From JAEXNA01 sp037189585 (GTDB lineage Bacteria; Vulcanimicrobiota; Xenobia; Xenobiales; JADMJV01): DNA of 64,000 nt. Location: the NCBI GenBank assembly GCA_037189585.1, contig JBBCJA010000010.1:1-64000 (forward strand), written 5' to 3'. Below the pieces are notes generated by a model. That model was not told where the DNA came from. It did not search any database and was given only the letters and a program-made list of their open reading frames with translations. The position numbers and the translations under genes were made by a program. This document shows, piece after piece, positions 8,950 to 17,827 of the stretch. Each line of letters opens with the position of its first letter. The stretch's first letter is position 1.

Positions 8950-10215
8950 TTGAGTACCCACCAATGCAAACCTCTGACCCTCCGCGGATGTCTCCTGGCA
9001 CTCCTCCTGCTCGGCTGCGCTCCTTCGAATCCGACACCGTCATTATCGCCGGCGTCGCGCTTGGTCAAGTCTGAACGACAACGCCCCGAACTTGCCCGCT
9101 CAGCGGACAGCAAGAAGATGGCCGCCACGGTTGCCACGCTAAACGCCTATTCCGCCGAACTCAGCAGCTCACTGGCGAAGGATACCGAGGGGAATCTGGT
9201 GGTGAGCCCTTTGGGACCATTCATCTTGAGCCAGATACTTTACGAAGGGACTCGGGGTGAGACTCACACGAGGCTGGAACAGCTCTTAAACCGCTCGAGG
9301 TACGGATTCGCCGAAGTGTCACAGCTCTACTGGAAGCTCTCTTCCGCGGACGGTTTGCTCCTCGAAAACGGGCTCTTTGTCGACCATGGGATTGGACTTC
9401 AGACAGATCTTGCCGAGAAACTCACCTCGTCTTTAGCCATCACGGCGGAAACTCTCCCCTTCGCCGTTGACCCGGACAAGTCGAGCCGGCGTCTCAACGC
9501 CTGGGTAGAAAAAGCTACCCAAGGACGTTACTCGGAACTCGCTAGGCCACCGGTCTCTAGAACTCTGATGGTAATGGTGTCCACTCTCGTTTTGCAGGGT
9601 CGTTGGCACACCCCGTTTTCTCCCGAAGACACGAAACCCCGACCCTTCAAACTTAGAAATGGGTCCACGGTACAAGCTCCGATGATGGAACGTCACGAAT
9701 CCCACTCCTTTGAAGTCGTGGCTACGCCGACTGGAGAGGGTATCATCCTCTATTTTCAAGAGAGCTTTGAGCTTCTAATTTTACTTCCTCAGCCCGATGC
9801 TACGCCGGATCAACTCCTCAAGGAGAGGATCTTTCGGAGAGTGGAGTCCTCATCTCCGGTCACACTCTATCTTCCGCGCTTTGAATTCGAGGCTCCCCCG
9901 ATGGAACTCCAAAAGTCTCTCGTATCGCCGGACGACCTCAAGCCTCTCCTCCAGCAACCCGGCTCTCAAGAGATCGACCTGACTGCTCTACAAAGAGCCA
10001 AGATTCGGGTGGACGAGAAAGGGGTTGAAGCCGCCGCGGTGACCGAGATAGCGGCCAGCCCCGCCGCCGCGATGACGCCCACTCCTCCGAAGGTATTCCG
10101 CTTTGACCGACCGTTCGCTTTCGTACTCCGCGATAGCGAAACCCAAGCGGTCCTCTTACTTGGAAAAATAGAGAATCCGCTGATTGGCGCCAGCATCAAT
10201 ACGGCGAATCCCTAG
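8950..10215 (+). CDS. serpin family lipoprotein (protease inhibitor)
   Basis: 421 aa. A TTG start at 8950 is supported by GGAAGG 8 nt upstream and by the absence of an in-frame ATG. The signal peptide ends at LLLLGC with Cys23 as the lipidated residue, so the inhibitor is surface- or periplasm-anchored. The serpin fold is shown by NAYSAELSSSLA near the start, NLVVSPLGPFILSQILYEG, and the C-terminal FRFDRPFAFVLRDS plus LLGKI strand. The reactive-centre hinge DEKGVEAAAVTE (about residues 355-366) is rich in small residues, as in inhibitory serpins, though P14 is Val rather than Thr/Ser. The loop after it is Ala/Ser/Pro/Met with no Arg or Lys near the expected P1, which would suit elastase- or subtilisin-like targets (inference). 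Confidence 0.9.
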   Translation: MSTHQCKPLTLRGCLLALLLLGCAPSNPTPSLSPASRLVKSERQRPELARSADSKKMAATVATLNAYSAELSSSLAKDTEGNLVVSPLGPFILSQILYEGTRGETHTRLEQLLNRSRYGFAEVSQLYWKLSSADGLLLENGLFVDHGIGLQTDLAEKLTSSLAITAETLPFAVDPDKSSRRLNAWVEKATQGRYSELARPPVSRTLMVMVSTLVLQGRWHTPFSPEDTKPRPFKLRNGSTVQAPMMERHESHSFEVVATPTGEGIILYFQESFELLILLPQPDATPDQLLKERIFRRVESSSPVTLYLPRFEFEAPPMELQKSLVSPDDLKPLLQQPGSQEIDLTALQRAKIRVDEKGVEAAAVTEIAASPAAAMTPTPPKVFRFDRPFAFVLRDSETQAVLLLGKIENPLIGASINTANP

Positions 10216-10287
10216 CTAACGCTGGTGTGGACCACCTTGCGGCCTCCTTGACTTGTCGCCGAGGTCGGTATCAGCTAACATCGATGA

Positions 10288-11025
10288 ATGCCTCTCAACC
10301 TTTCTGCCGCCGTCACCCGCAAACTTCGGATCACCTTCGCTGTCACCATCGTGGTCGCCAGCCTAGCCGGGTGTGGGGGAGTGAAGGGCTCGGGTAACCT
10401 CAAGAGCGAGCCTCGTCAGGTAGCGGAATTCCACGGCGTCGAGTCACGCGGCATCTTCGAAGTCACGGTCAAGCAAGGCGCGCCTCAGTCCGTAACTGTC
10501 GAGGCTGACGACAACTTGTTGCCTCTGCTGACCACCGAGGTGCAAAGCGGGGTGCTGGTGCTGGACCTGAAGTCTACCATTTCGACCAACAATCCCATGA
10601 AGGTCGAGGTGACAGCGCCCACGTTCGATCAGCTTAGCGTGTCGGGCACGGGCAGCCTCGCCACTCAAGGAGAACTCGACACCAAAGAGCTTATGTTGTC
10701 CGTGGGAGGCACGGGACATCTCAAGGCGGAGGGCAAGTTCGAAAACCTCCGTTGCGATCTTGGAGGCACCGGCCGCTTGCAAGTCGCGGGGGTGACCGAC
10801 AACGGCTCGTTCGTCGTCGGCGGAACCGGCAGCCTGGACGCCTCGAAACTGCAGACGACTGGCCAGTGTGAAGTTCTGCTGGGCGGTGCGGGCAACGTCG
10901 ACGTCTGGGCTGACGGCCCGCTCAAGATCACTATCGCCGGCACCGGAACAGTCACCCACCGGGGCAAAACCCAGAACCCTCAAACCCAGATCACCGGGAC
11001 GGGCCAGGTTGTCAAAGGGAAGTAG
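10288..11025 (+). CDS. DUF2807 (GIN) domain lipoprotein
   Basis: 245 aa. The signal peptide ends at SLAGC, with Cys29 the likely lipid anchor. The mature protein matches the DUF2807 'putative auto-transporter adhesin, head GIN' family: GSGNLKSEPRQVAEFHGVESRG, then VEADDNLLPLLTTEVQSGVLVL, then a right-handed beta-helix-like run in which G-x-G-x-L turns recur about every 20 residues (VSGTGSL, SVGGTGHL, DLGGTGRL, VGGTGSL, IAGTGTV, ITGTGQV). Family members are envelope-located and of unknown role. It follows the serpin gene on the same strand after 72 bp, with no obvious terminator between them, so co-transcription is possible. Confidence 0.88.
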   Translation: MPLNLSAAVTRKLRITFAVTIVVASLAGCGGVKGSGNLKSEPRQVAEFHGVESRGIFEVTVKQGAPQSVTVEADDNLLPLLTTEVQSGVLVLDLKSTISTNNPMKVEVTAPTFDQLSVSGTGSLATQGELDTKELMLSVGGTGHLKAEGKFENLRCDLGGTGRLQVAGVTDNGSFVVGGTGSLDASKLQTTGQCEVLLGGAGNVDVWADGPLKITIAGTGTVTHRGKTQNPQTQITGTGQVVKGK

Positions 11026-11273
11026 ACTCTCCGGCGCTCCTCGAGGAAGCCATCGACTCGAAAACGCAGCACACAAGACGCCCAACCGGAGGTGTACCTT
11101 GCACCTTGTGGTCTTGAAGACCGGCTACATTCCGGACACTGATGGGTAGCGTGAGCCTCGTTACAAGTCCCTGAAAATATAGGTGTTACAATGACTCGCA
11201 CAACATATTGGAGTCCGAGACATTCTTTACGGAAGAACGCCTTTCCGGCACCAAAACGAGGAGCGATAGAACA

Positions 11274-11888
11274 ATGATGAAACAACGAATTTTCCCTGTA
11301 CGGCACACCGTTTGGTCTCTCCTCGGAGTGTTTTTGCTCCTCACCTGTAACGTGTGGAGCGCGCCAGGAGACAAGGGCACTGTTCTGGGTGGCGTTTTCA
11401 AAATATCCGAAGTGCTCCCCGTAGGTGAGCTCAGTTGCTGTGGAGCGACCTTTAAAGTCGATATTCCTGTCGCGGATGTCGGCGACAACGTGATTTTACT
11501 ACCCCGCATTCATATGCTGGGTAGTGAGGGGAACGACACGGTGGTCTTTGACCTCCAGGGCTTTGAGCACTTTTTGCAAACGGCGAAAGACGTCGAGGCG
11601 GCCACCGGAAAAGAGCAGGTCGTCCTCGTGGGACAAGCTCCGAGTCTGATCCTACTCAAAAATAGCAACGATGATCGAACCGTGATGCTAACCAAGATCA
11701 CACAGCCAGAAATCAAGGGCGCCATTGTCACCTTCGATCCTCGAACCGAAAAGATGGTCACCGCTCTCGGCTGGAACCTTGAAGCAGAACCCGGTCACGT
11801 GGCCTGGCCAGCCATTATGGAGCTGCTCAACAGGGTCACACCAACAGCTCAGGCCTACCTCGGCCAGCGCCAGTCCCAACGCACCTAG
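11274..11888 (+). CDS. exported protein, unknown function
   Basis: 204 aa. ATG 11274 is chosen because AGGAG lies about 9 nt upstream and because it starts a clean Sec signal (MMKQRIFPVRHTVWSLLGVFLLLTCNVWSA); the frame extends to 11208 with no start signal. Cleavage after VWSA is likely. The mature part has a Cys-Cys pair in GELSCCGATF and a soluble alpha/beta pattern (TVVFDLQGFEHFLQTAKDVE, QVVLVGQAPSLILL, GAIVTFDPRTEKMV). I do not recognise the family. It stands alone between two intergenic gaps; no partner is evident. Confidence 0.68.
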   Translation: MMKQRIFPVRHTVWSLLGVFLLLTCNVWSAPGDKGTVLGGVFKISEVLPVGELSCCGATFKVDIPVADVGDNVILLPRIHMLGSEGNDTVVFDLQGFEHFLQTAKDVEAATGKEQVVLVGQAPSLILLKNSNDDRTVMLTKITQPEIKGAIVTFDPRTEKMVTALGWNLEAEPGHVAWPAIMELLNRVTPTAQAYLGQRQSQRT

Positions 11889-11933
11889 CCTACCCGTGTA
11901 TCGGTTTGCTTTCCCTACCAGGCACTCCGCACT

Positions 11934-12690
11934 CTAGGGTTCCTTAAAGAGATCGGGAGCACTCCCACGGAGCTCGGCTTCTCGGTCAGGTTTAAGAGTA
12001 AATCGAGCTGTCCGGGTAAGGACCTGCCGACCCATGGCGAGAGAGTCGGCATCGACCATAAAAATGTGGCGAGGGGAAGCGTCCTGTGAGACAAACTCCA
12101 GGTACTTTGTCTGGGGGACCCTTCTCCATGTCCCTTTGCTTGTGTAGGCGCCCTGGTTACCTAAAGCCCAGACATACGTCCCGTCAGCTCGAAGGAGCAC
12201 AAATTCTCCCGAGACCCGTGAATCCCGACCGGTGTACTGCCAACGCCCGACCACGGACTTTTCCGAGTCCGTCAGCGGCTGCGAGTGCGGACTGTAGCGT
12301 GCTTTCGTGAAAACACGCTCGCTATCAAAGGCCTCTTTACCTCAGGGAGCTCCTCGAGTAAGGAGGCTATCTCCCTTAAGACTCCATTGATGTTGGAAGG
12401 CTTCCGGGGTGTCCCAAAGCGTCGTCAAGCCCCTTCAGACGCGGACCATTGCCCGTACCAGCTCTGTATCTCAAGGTGGCCGTTCTCTGGCTTACTCACA
12501 ACGAACAGGGCTCGCGACTTATCCATGAGTATCAACTGATACTGCTCGTTGTCAGGTCCAAAAAAGAAATACTCTTCGTTTTCCTTTTGGGCGACTACCG
12601 AAGTACTCAGAAAGCAGACGAAAAGAGCGACGATGAACGCGCGATGAACGCGCGGTGAACGCGGACATAGGGTTCTGGGAAGAATCTCAT
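11934..12690 (-). pseudogene. broken gene for a secreted protein
   Basis: Three lesions interrupt what reads as one exported protein. The natural start is ATG at 12690, with AAGGTGG and GGAGG just upstream. Its frame runs into the 11-bp tandem repeat at 12631-12663 and is then lost; deleting one repeat unit joins MRFFPEPYVRVHRAF to the signal-peptide core IVALFVCFLSTSVVAQ. The open frame of that core ends at TGA 12425-12427. A one-base shift there restores LWDTPEAFQHQWSL and more, until TGA at 12342-12344. Beyond it KEAFDSERVFTKARY leads into the long C-terminal part (VVGRWQYTG...GTYVWALGNQGAY), which ends at 11934. A TTG at 12721 could express the 98-aa first part alone. Function unknown. 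Confidence 0.6.
12631..12663. repeat. 11-bp tandem repeat, three copies
   Basis: On the plus strand the unit cgatgaacgcg occurs twice, followed by one copy with a single change (cggtgaacgcg). It lies inside the signal-peptide coding part of the broken secreted-protein gene. The unit is not a multiple of three, so copy number sets the reading frame between the ATG at 12690 and the hydrophobic core. With two copies the ATG is in frame; with the present three it is not. Confidence 0.9.
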
Positions 12691-12874
12691 GGCTCCACCT
12701 TCCTCCTTTGCTCCGTCGCAACCTTGATTCGGATAGTCAGAATACCGACGGTACCCTTGGCGACGACCTCCGGCTCATCTTTTGACAAAAAAAATCACAC
12801 CCGTAACATTTTTGCAACAACTCATTGGTAATCTTCCAGTAGCCCCACACTCACAGCATCCTCGGAGGAAGAAT

Positions 12875-13474
12875 TTGTCCCTAGTCGCCACCGCCACCAC
12901 CGTCGCCAGTCCGAACGTCCGTCGTAACCAGGCCCCAGCTTCCGCGGGTCGTCCGACGGTCGCCGCTGAGGCAGGGCCGCAAGACCGCGCCCAGGTAGGC
13001 TCCACGAGCGGAGGCGATGCGACCACTCCCGGACGTCGTCTGAGAGAGCGCCTCGACCTCGTCAGTCTGGCCGTGGCCCCCGGTCTGACAATCGGACGAC
13101 GCGCCGCGGAGTTGATCGGCGTGCGAACCGGACTCATCAATCCTCCTAACGACTCCCGCCTGGGCGCTTACGAGGCGACCCGAGGGCATGAGCGAGGTAC
13201 CGTCGGCCGGGGCGCCAACAACTCGATCGGTGCGATCTATATGCTCATGGGAACCTATGGACAAGACCGCATCGGCAACGTCTTCCACTCCGATCGGGCG
13301 CAGCAGACCCTACCCCACTCGGTTCGTAGCTCGGCCAACGGCGAGCTGGCGAGGACCGAGTTTGGCTACTGGGAAAATCAGCGCAACACTCAGGGGTCCG
13401 AGGGCGGAATCATGGGGTCGATGTTTAGTCCCACCGTCCGCGAAGGTATCCAACAGGTCATGTCCATCTTCTAA
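12875..13474 (+). CDS. hypothetical protein
   Basis: 199 aa. The TTG at 12875 has GGAGGA about 7 nt upstream and is preferred to the TTG at 12782, which has no ribosome-binding site. The first 75 residues are low complexity (Ala, Thr, Arg, Pro). Then comes a helical, hydrophobic segment LDLVSLAVAPGLTIGRRAAELIG and a C-terminal region rich in Asn, Gly and Ser (GRGANNSIGAIYMLMGTYGQDRIGNVFHS). No family recognised. It may belong with the SUFU-domain gene 49 bp downstream, on the same strand. Confidence 0.6.
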   Translation: MSLVATATTVASPNVRRNQAPASAGRPTVAAEAGPQDRAQVGSTSGGDATTPGRRLRERLDLVSLAVAPGLTIGRRAAELIGVRTGLINPPNDSRLGAYEATRGHERGTVGRGANNSIGAIYMLMGTYGQDRIGNVFHSDRAQQTLPHSVRSSANGELARTEFGYWENQRNTQGSEGGIMGSMFSPTVREGIQQVMSIF

Positions 13475-13522
13475 CCATCGACCAGCCAGGAACCGCCTTT
13501 AAAAACTTGAAGCCTTTCGGCT

Positions 13523-14470
13523 ATGGACATCGCCCCACTGGTAAGTGCCGTCAGCGAGCGGCTTCCCGGTAGCTGGTCGGCGGCGAATCTGTTCGTCTCA
13601 CGCAATCAGGGTGTTCTCCTCGCCCATCCGGATCGCGATGAGGCTCTCTCCCCTGGGGCCGAAGTCTTACGCTTGGCCCAGGAAGTCCTAGACTTCCAAC
13701 TCGAGGGCAAGCCGTTCGAGTTGGAGATGCGCCGCCAAGCGGGCCAATGGCAAGCAGACTGCCTGACCGATCCGCAAATTGAAGAAATCCCACCTTGGAC
13801 CGAAGAGTCGTTCCGCAGCTGGGAGAAAGTGTCCGAGGAACGACGCCTTGCGTACGAAGATTGCTTCGGACCCTATCCCGAGCAAATACACAAGGTTCCA
13901 ACCCTGATGGGCTTTTGGCCAGGGGGCGCTCTGGTGCAGATCCCCTACCACCATGACGAAGTGGTGGTGACCGCCTCGTGCGGACTGTCCAATTTTGGCT
14001 TGCCTACTCCGGTCGGAGTTTACCAAGGGATCGATCATAACGGCCAGCCCTTCCCCGAGCTCGGCCCCCGTCGTCGCCGATTGGTCCCTTCGGGCTCGGC
14101 CGGCTACGGCTATGAGTTCTTGATACTGACACCTCAACTGGAGTCCTGGCCACTGCTGGTTCTGACTCGACTCCTAGAAAAGGAGTTACTCGAAGATACG
14201 GACTTCCTGGGCAAAGTGCATCAGTATGGCAGCGTGACCGTTGACAGCCTTCCCGTGAGCCCGGACTGGGTGGTGCACGTGCTGATCGCCCCGACCGAGG
14301 AGCCTCTGCCGGAACTTGTGAATCTTTCCAATGGCACCTGCGAGTTTTTGCTCGTCAAGGTCATCACGCAGGATGATCTGGAAGATAGTCTAGAGCACGG
14401 CCGTGAAGAGCTCTTGGACCTGTTTGCCGAGGATGAACTGGGTCAGATCAGCGACTTGGAGTGCGAATAG
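13523..14470 (+). CDS. suppressor-of-fused (SUFU) domain protein
   Basis: 315 aa. The C-terminal half fits the bacterial SUFU family: VVVTASCGLSNFGLP, GYGYEFLILTPQLESWPLLVLTRLLEKELL, GSVTVDSLPVSPDWVVHVLIAPTEEPLPELVNLSNGTCEFLLVKVIT, and a final DDLEDSLEHGREELLDLF. Bacterial SUFU proteins are often immunity or polyimmunity proteins, but many are orphans; no toxin gene is adjacent. The N-terminal 110 residues (SERLPGSWSAANLFVSRNQG, then a charged linker) are separate and not recognised. The protein is acidic and has no signal peptide. Confidence 0.75.
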   Translation: MDIAPLVSAVSERLPGSWSAANLFVSRNQGVLLAHPDRDEALSPGAEVLRLAQEVLDFQLEGKPFELEMRRQAGQWQADCLTDPQIEEIPPWTEESFRSWEKVSEERRLAYEDCFGPYPEQIHKVPTLMGFWPGGALVQIPYHHDEVVVTASCGLSNFGLPTPVGVYQGIDHNGQPFPELGPRRRRLVPSGSAGYGYEFLILTPQLESWPLLVLTRLLEKELLEDTDFLGKVHQYGSVTVDSLPVSPDWVVHVLIAPTEEPLPELVNLSNGTCEFLLVKVITQDDLEDSLEHGREELLDLFAEDELGQISDLECE

Positions 14471-14558
14471 CTCGACTAATGGGGCTCTGCGAAAAAAGAT
14501 TTTTCCCTTTGAACATAAGTCGATGATCCTCCGTCTTTAGAAGAGACAGGAGGAAACT

Positions 14559-16145
14559 ATGTGTGACGAGACCTCGCGCCTTAAAGAACGATTCCATCGA
14601 TTTGATTCCACCCTCGCGGAGGCGGACCCGCCCCGATGGAGTCCCCCGATGGAAAAAGTCGCCAAGCTCGCTGACTGGCAAGACTCTCTCGCGGAGAAGT
14701 TAGTGAGCGGACGTTTGATCGTTATTCTCTCTACGACACTAGCGATGGTATTCGCCACTCGCTGGAATTTGGACTCCACGTTTTGGTTGGCGGGATTTCT
14801 TATCGTTCCGTGTGTGGCGATCTTTATAGCCCCTTTGGTACCCCGACATTCAACACGGCGCCCTCTAGCACTATTGTTCGTGGCGATCATTGGGTCTCTG
14901 CTGGCCACCCTGGTAGCCTCGGGGATGGAATGGAAATTCGCCAGTCCTGACTGGCGCGACCCGATTTACGCTTTCGTTGCTCTTCAATGGCGCCTCGAGG
15001 CGGTCACCTCACCGACCAGTCTGGCCCTCAACGGCCTTGCGGTTCTGGGGCTCTGGTGGCTCTCTCGTCGAATCCAAGAGACCAGGCCTTGGCTCCAGCG
15101 AAATCACCGCTTCCCTAAATGGCGGCACGCGATAGTCTATGCCTGTCTGGTGGTGGTTTTTATCGCTCCGATGTCCCTTTTACCATCAGTTTTTAATGTT
15201 CATCGGGCGGCGGAGACGGGTTGGATTCATGACGTCCTTGATAAGGACATTCCACTCAGAAAATGGTGGTTCGAAGTTCGGAAGGGCCCTCTCGAGGAGA
15301 CGATCCTTGATGCCGTAAAGCGCAACCCTGGCTCACCTTCAGATATTTCCCAATTGTCAACACTGGCTGACAACCTAACTGAAGGTTTAGAGACCGATCG
15401 GCCGGGAGCGTTCGACACATTGCCGTTAGTGAAAGAGACCCTTTCCCTGGCCAGGAAGGAGCGGCTGTCCCAGAAATCGTTCGCAGAACTGGCCATAGCC
15501 TATCGCCGGTACGTCTCCCGGTACGGCCCCGAGTTCGTTTTCGACGGATTTGGGGTTGATGAAGATATTGTTCTGGCCAACTATCTTCATAGAGCGCCTC
15601 TCGATGACTCCCAGCTCGAACGATGGCTGAAGCGGCTGCCAGAGTCGACAGAATTCTCACTAGAGCAGCGTCAGCGAATTCAAGACCGCCTAGCGGTTAA
15701 GGAATTCTATGGATGGAAAAGGGTCCCGCTCCTCGAGAGTCAGGAAAAAAGAGACGGCTTGTGCCTCTTTGGAAAAGAGCTCAGTACTCGCTCCTTGCCC
15801 GAACTATGGTACTACCTGGAAAGGGCAGTCATACTGAGTGAATACGAATCCTACAGACAAGTTCGAGAAGCGCAGCCCGATGCGAAATTCGACGTTCTCA
15901 AACTTCCACTTTTTTCTAAGTTCGAATTCTGGGCCGATCGTTATCACTTACTAGGGTATGACTCTATTGAACTTGTAGCCCCTCTTAAATTCACAAGCTC
16001 TCGGGCGATTCTTTTAGCTCGTTTGGCAAAAGCCAAAACAGGCTCCTATCCGCTTGAAATTCCGTTAGAAGATAGCGGATATCTCCAGACGGATACAGGC
16101 GCTCGAGTGAAGTCCCGCCTAAACGAAGTCTGGATTCTACCCTGA
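14559..16145 (+). CDS. membrane protein coupled to an ECF sigma factor
   Basis: 528 aa, with AGGAGG 4 nt before the ATG. A cytoplasmic N-terminus of about 50 residues is followed by roughly five membrane segments (about 53-70, 75-93, 102-120, 150-165 and 188-208), then a long soluble C-terminal region of some 300 residues (LPLVKETLSLARKERLSQKSFAELAIAYRRYVSRYG...). The stop overlaps the ATG of the ECF sigma gene (TGATG), so the two are translationally coupled. This arrangement suggests an anti-sigma or sensor role, but no zinc-binding anti-sigma motif is visible and the order (membrane protein first) is the reverse of the usual one. Function is inferred from coupling only. Confidence 0.72.
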   Translation: MCDETSRLKERFHRFDSTLAEADPPRWSPPMEKVAKLADWQDSLAEKLVSGRLIVILSTTLAMVFATRWNLDSTFWLAGFLIVPCVAIFIAPLVPRHSTRRPLALLFVAIIGSLLATLVASGMEWKFASPDWRDPIYAFVALQWRLEAVTSPTSLALNGLAVLGLWWLSRRIQETRPWLQRNHRFPKWRHAIVYACLVVVFIAPMSLLPSVFNVHRAAETGWIHDVLDKDIPLRKWWFEVRKGPLEETILDAVKRNPGSPSDISQLSTLADNLTEGLETDRPGAFDTLPLVKETLSLARKERLSQKSFAELAIAYRRYVSRYGPEFVFDGFGVDEDIVLANYLHRAPLDDSQLERWLKRLPESTEFSLEQRQRIQDRLAVKEFYGWKRVPLLESQEKRDGLCLFGKELSTRSLPELWYYLERAVILSEYESYRQVREAQPDAKFDVLKLPLFSKFEFWADRYHLLGYDSIELVAPLKFTSSRAILLARLAKAKTGSYPLEIPLEDSGYLQTDTGARVKSRLNEVWILP

Positions 16146-16651
16146 TGTCACTGGACATTTTTGCTCTTGTCAAGCAAGCTCAGGCCGGTGATGCACAAGC
16201 GTTCGAAGTCCTTGTGGAAAGGTCCCACCTTCGGCTTCGCAAGGTTGCTATTAGCTTGGTTCCCGCCTGGGCGGTTGAAGACGTTCTTCAGGAGACTTAC
16301 CTAACAGCCTATCGTAAGCTAGCCTGCCTGCGTGAGCCCGATGCGTTCTTGTCCTGGTTGACGCGCATTGCCCTTCACAACTGTCATAACTGGCAACGAA
16401 GCGACTCAAAACTTGTGCGGACCAGTGAAGACTGCTTGAGTGAGGTCGTCGCACCAGAAGCGCTTGATGTGACCGAACTTCGCCAGGAACTAGCCACGCT
16501 CAGTCGCAATGATCGTAATATCTTGATTCTCAGAGAATACTTAGAGCTTTCCTACGAGGAGATTGGGGAGATCCTAGACTTGTCGGTAGGCTCAGTGAAA
16601 TCACGCCTTTACTACGCTCGGAAGAGATTTCTTGAAGCTCATAGACTCTAG
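16145..16651 (+). CDS. ECF-type RNA polymerase sigma factor
   Basis: 168 aa, close to the normal ECF size. Region 2 spans about residues 20-90: FEVLVERSHLRLRKVAISLV, AVEDVLQETYLTAYRKLACLREPDAFLSWLTRIALHNCHNW, the -10 binding helices. Region 4 spans about 110-165: RNILILREYLELSYEEIGEILDLSVGSVKSRLYYARKRF, a helix-turn-helix that recognises the -35. No region 3 or region 1, as expected for ECF factors. Overlap with the upstream membrane protein suggests that protein controls it. It probably directs a stress or envelope regulon; target promoters are unknown. Confidence 0.93.
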   Translation: MSLDIFALVKQAQAGDAQAFEVLVERSHLRLRKVAISLVPAWAVEDVLQETYLTAYRKLACLREPDAFLSWLTRIALHNCHNWQRSDSKLVRTSEDCLSEVVAPEALDVTELRQELATLSRNDRNILILREYLELSYEEIGEILDLSVGSVKSRLYYARKRFLEAHRL

Positions 16652-16741
16652 CAATGGAAGGGAAGCGATCAAAGTGTTTCTGAAGGCTCGACTTGGAAAT
16701 CCTCTCGAGGAGTTGGAGAAGTATCCTGGTTGTGAGATAGC

Positions 16742-17431
16742 TCAGAAGCGTTCGCTCACAGCTCTCACCTCCGAATCTGGAGGTAGCGCGCATTCCGTCA
16801 AAGACTCCTGGTCACCCATCACGAGACAAGATGCCCGGTTCTGAGCTAACCAGGCCTGGGCCCCGGCAAAAAGGACAGCCGCGAATCCGATAGCGGCGCC
16901 CATGCCAGCTTCTGGGCCGACCTCAAGGACCCGGAGGTCGATCAAAAGCCAGCCACCCAACGCGACCACCATGCACAACTTGGCGTTGCGCAACGGGACC
17001 GCCAGTCCACGCTGCTCCTTCCGGGCATATTGTTGCTGCAGCGAAAAAAGCCAGTAGATGGCCATCAGGCACAGCGCGATGTTGTGCAGCTGCCGGTAGC
17101 TCCAACAATCTGGTGCTGTAAACGTACTGTAAGCATGCCAGTCAAAAGCGGTCGGGGAGGTGGCTCTGAAGACCAGTGACGTTCCAGCCAGTCCGCTAGC
17201 CACCACCAAACTAACCAAAAACCCCATGCGGCGACCTAGCTCGAAGCGCTCAGGCCAAAAGACCAACAGATAACCGAAGAACACGATCAGCAGACTGTCA
17301 AAGAAGAGCCGAGCCCAAAGCAAATAGTGCTCAGCATCAGGAAAAGTTCGAGTGATGTGGAGTGGTATGAACAGTTCGTATCCAAGATACAGCGGTGCGG
17401 TAAGGCTTATGAGGGCCAGCACTTTTTTCAT
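16742..17431 (-). CDS. polytopic membrane protein, unknown function
   Basis: 229 aa with about six hydrophobic segments: VLALISLTAPLYLGYELFI, FFDSLLIVFFGYLLVFW, GFLVSLVVASGLAGTSLVF, LHNIALCLMAIYWLFSL, LCMVVALGGWLLIDLRVL and GAAIGFAAVLFAGAQAWLA, with a short polar C-terminal tail. No family recognised. It converges on the ECF sigma operon and no hairpin terminator is visible in the 90 bp between them. It sits just downstream of the small protein at 17473 on the same strand, so it is separated from the catabolic operon only by 41 bp. Confidence 0.65.
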   Translation of the reverse strand: MKKVLALISLTAPLYLGYELFIPLHITRTFPDAEHYLLWARLFFDSLLIVFFGYLLVFWPERFELGRRMGFLVSLVVASGLAGTSLVFRATSPTAFDWHAYSTFTAPDCWSYRQLHNIALCLMAIYWLFSLQQQYARKEQRGLAVPLRNAKLCMVVALGGWLLIDLRVLEVGPEAGMGAAIGFAAVLFAGAQAWLAQNRASCLVMGDQESLTECALPPDSEVRAVSERF

Positions 17432-17472
17432 ACCAGCCAGAGTAGCAAATCCGGGAAAACTATTCCAATCCC

Positions 17473-17826
17473 CTAAAAGTCGAACTCGTAATGCTCTCTC
17501 CAGATGTCGCCAGGTTGTAGAAAGGCTTCGAGTATCTGTTTCATCTCCAGCACACTTTGAGGAGCCCTTTTGATGACCGCCTCGCTTCCGTCAAGCCTGT
17601 TGAAATATATGGCCGAAAGCCCATCAGACGGGTCGAGGCTACCGCCGACCTCCATGAGAACTCCCGGCTCCTTCACCACAAGAAATTGATAAAAATCTGA
17701 GTCCCAGTCCAACTTGTAGAGCTCATTGGAAATCTCCTCGAGATCAATACTAGACGAGATCTTCCTGACCACGCCGTCGTGGATAAGATGTATTCCGACT
17801 TCAGATTCGAAGTTCTCCTCAGCCAT
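17473..17826 (-). CDS. small acidic protein, unknown; last gene of the CoA-transferase operon
   Basis: 117 aa from ATG 17826, with GGAGG 7 nt upstream; a TTG at 17850 would only add MSRRRRSE. The start follows the CoA-transferase stop (17828-17830) by one base, so it is translationally coupled. The protein is acidic and soluble: VGIHLIHDGVVRKISSSIDLEEISNELYKL, then LMEVGGSLDPSDGLSAIYFNRLDGSEAVI and a WREHYEFDF end. The layout recalls small immunity-type (Imm) proteins, but I cannot assign a family. Position alone links it to the catabolic operon. Confidence 0.62.
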   Translation of the reverse strand: MAEENFESEVGIHLIHDGVVRKISSSIDLEEISNELYKLDWDSDFYQFLVVKEPGVLMEVGGSLDPSDGLSAIYFNRLDGSEAVIKRAPQSVLEMKQILEAFLQPGDIWREHYEFDF

Positions 17827-17827
17827 C

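Noticed and set aside
11160..11196. Candidate promoter (TTACAA ... TACAAT) before the exported protein at 11274
   Set aside because: The spacer would be 20 bp and the -35 is weak; not strong enough to annotate.
16632..16844. 70-aa frame after the ECF sigma factor, possible anti-sigma remnant
   Set aside because: No zinc or membrane motif, TTG start inside the sigma gene, and its second half lies opposite the membrane protein at 16742-17431.
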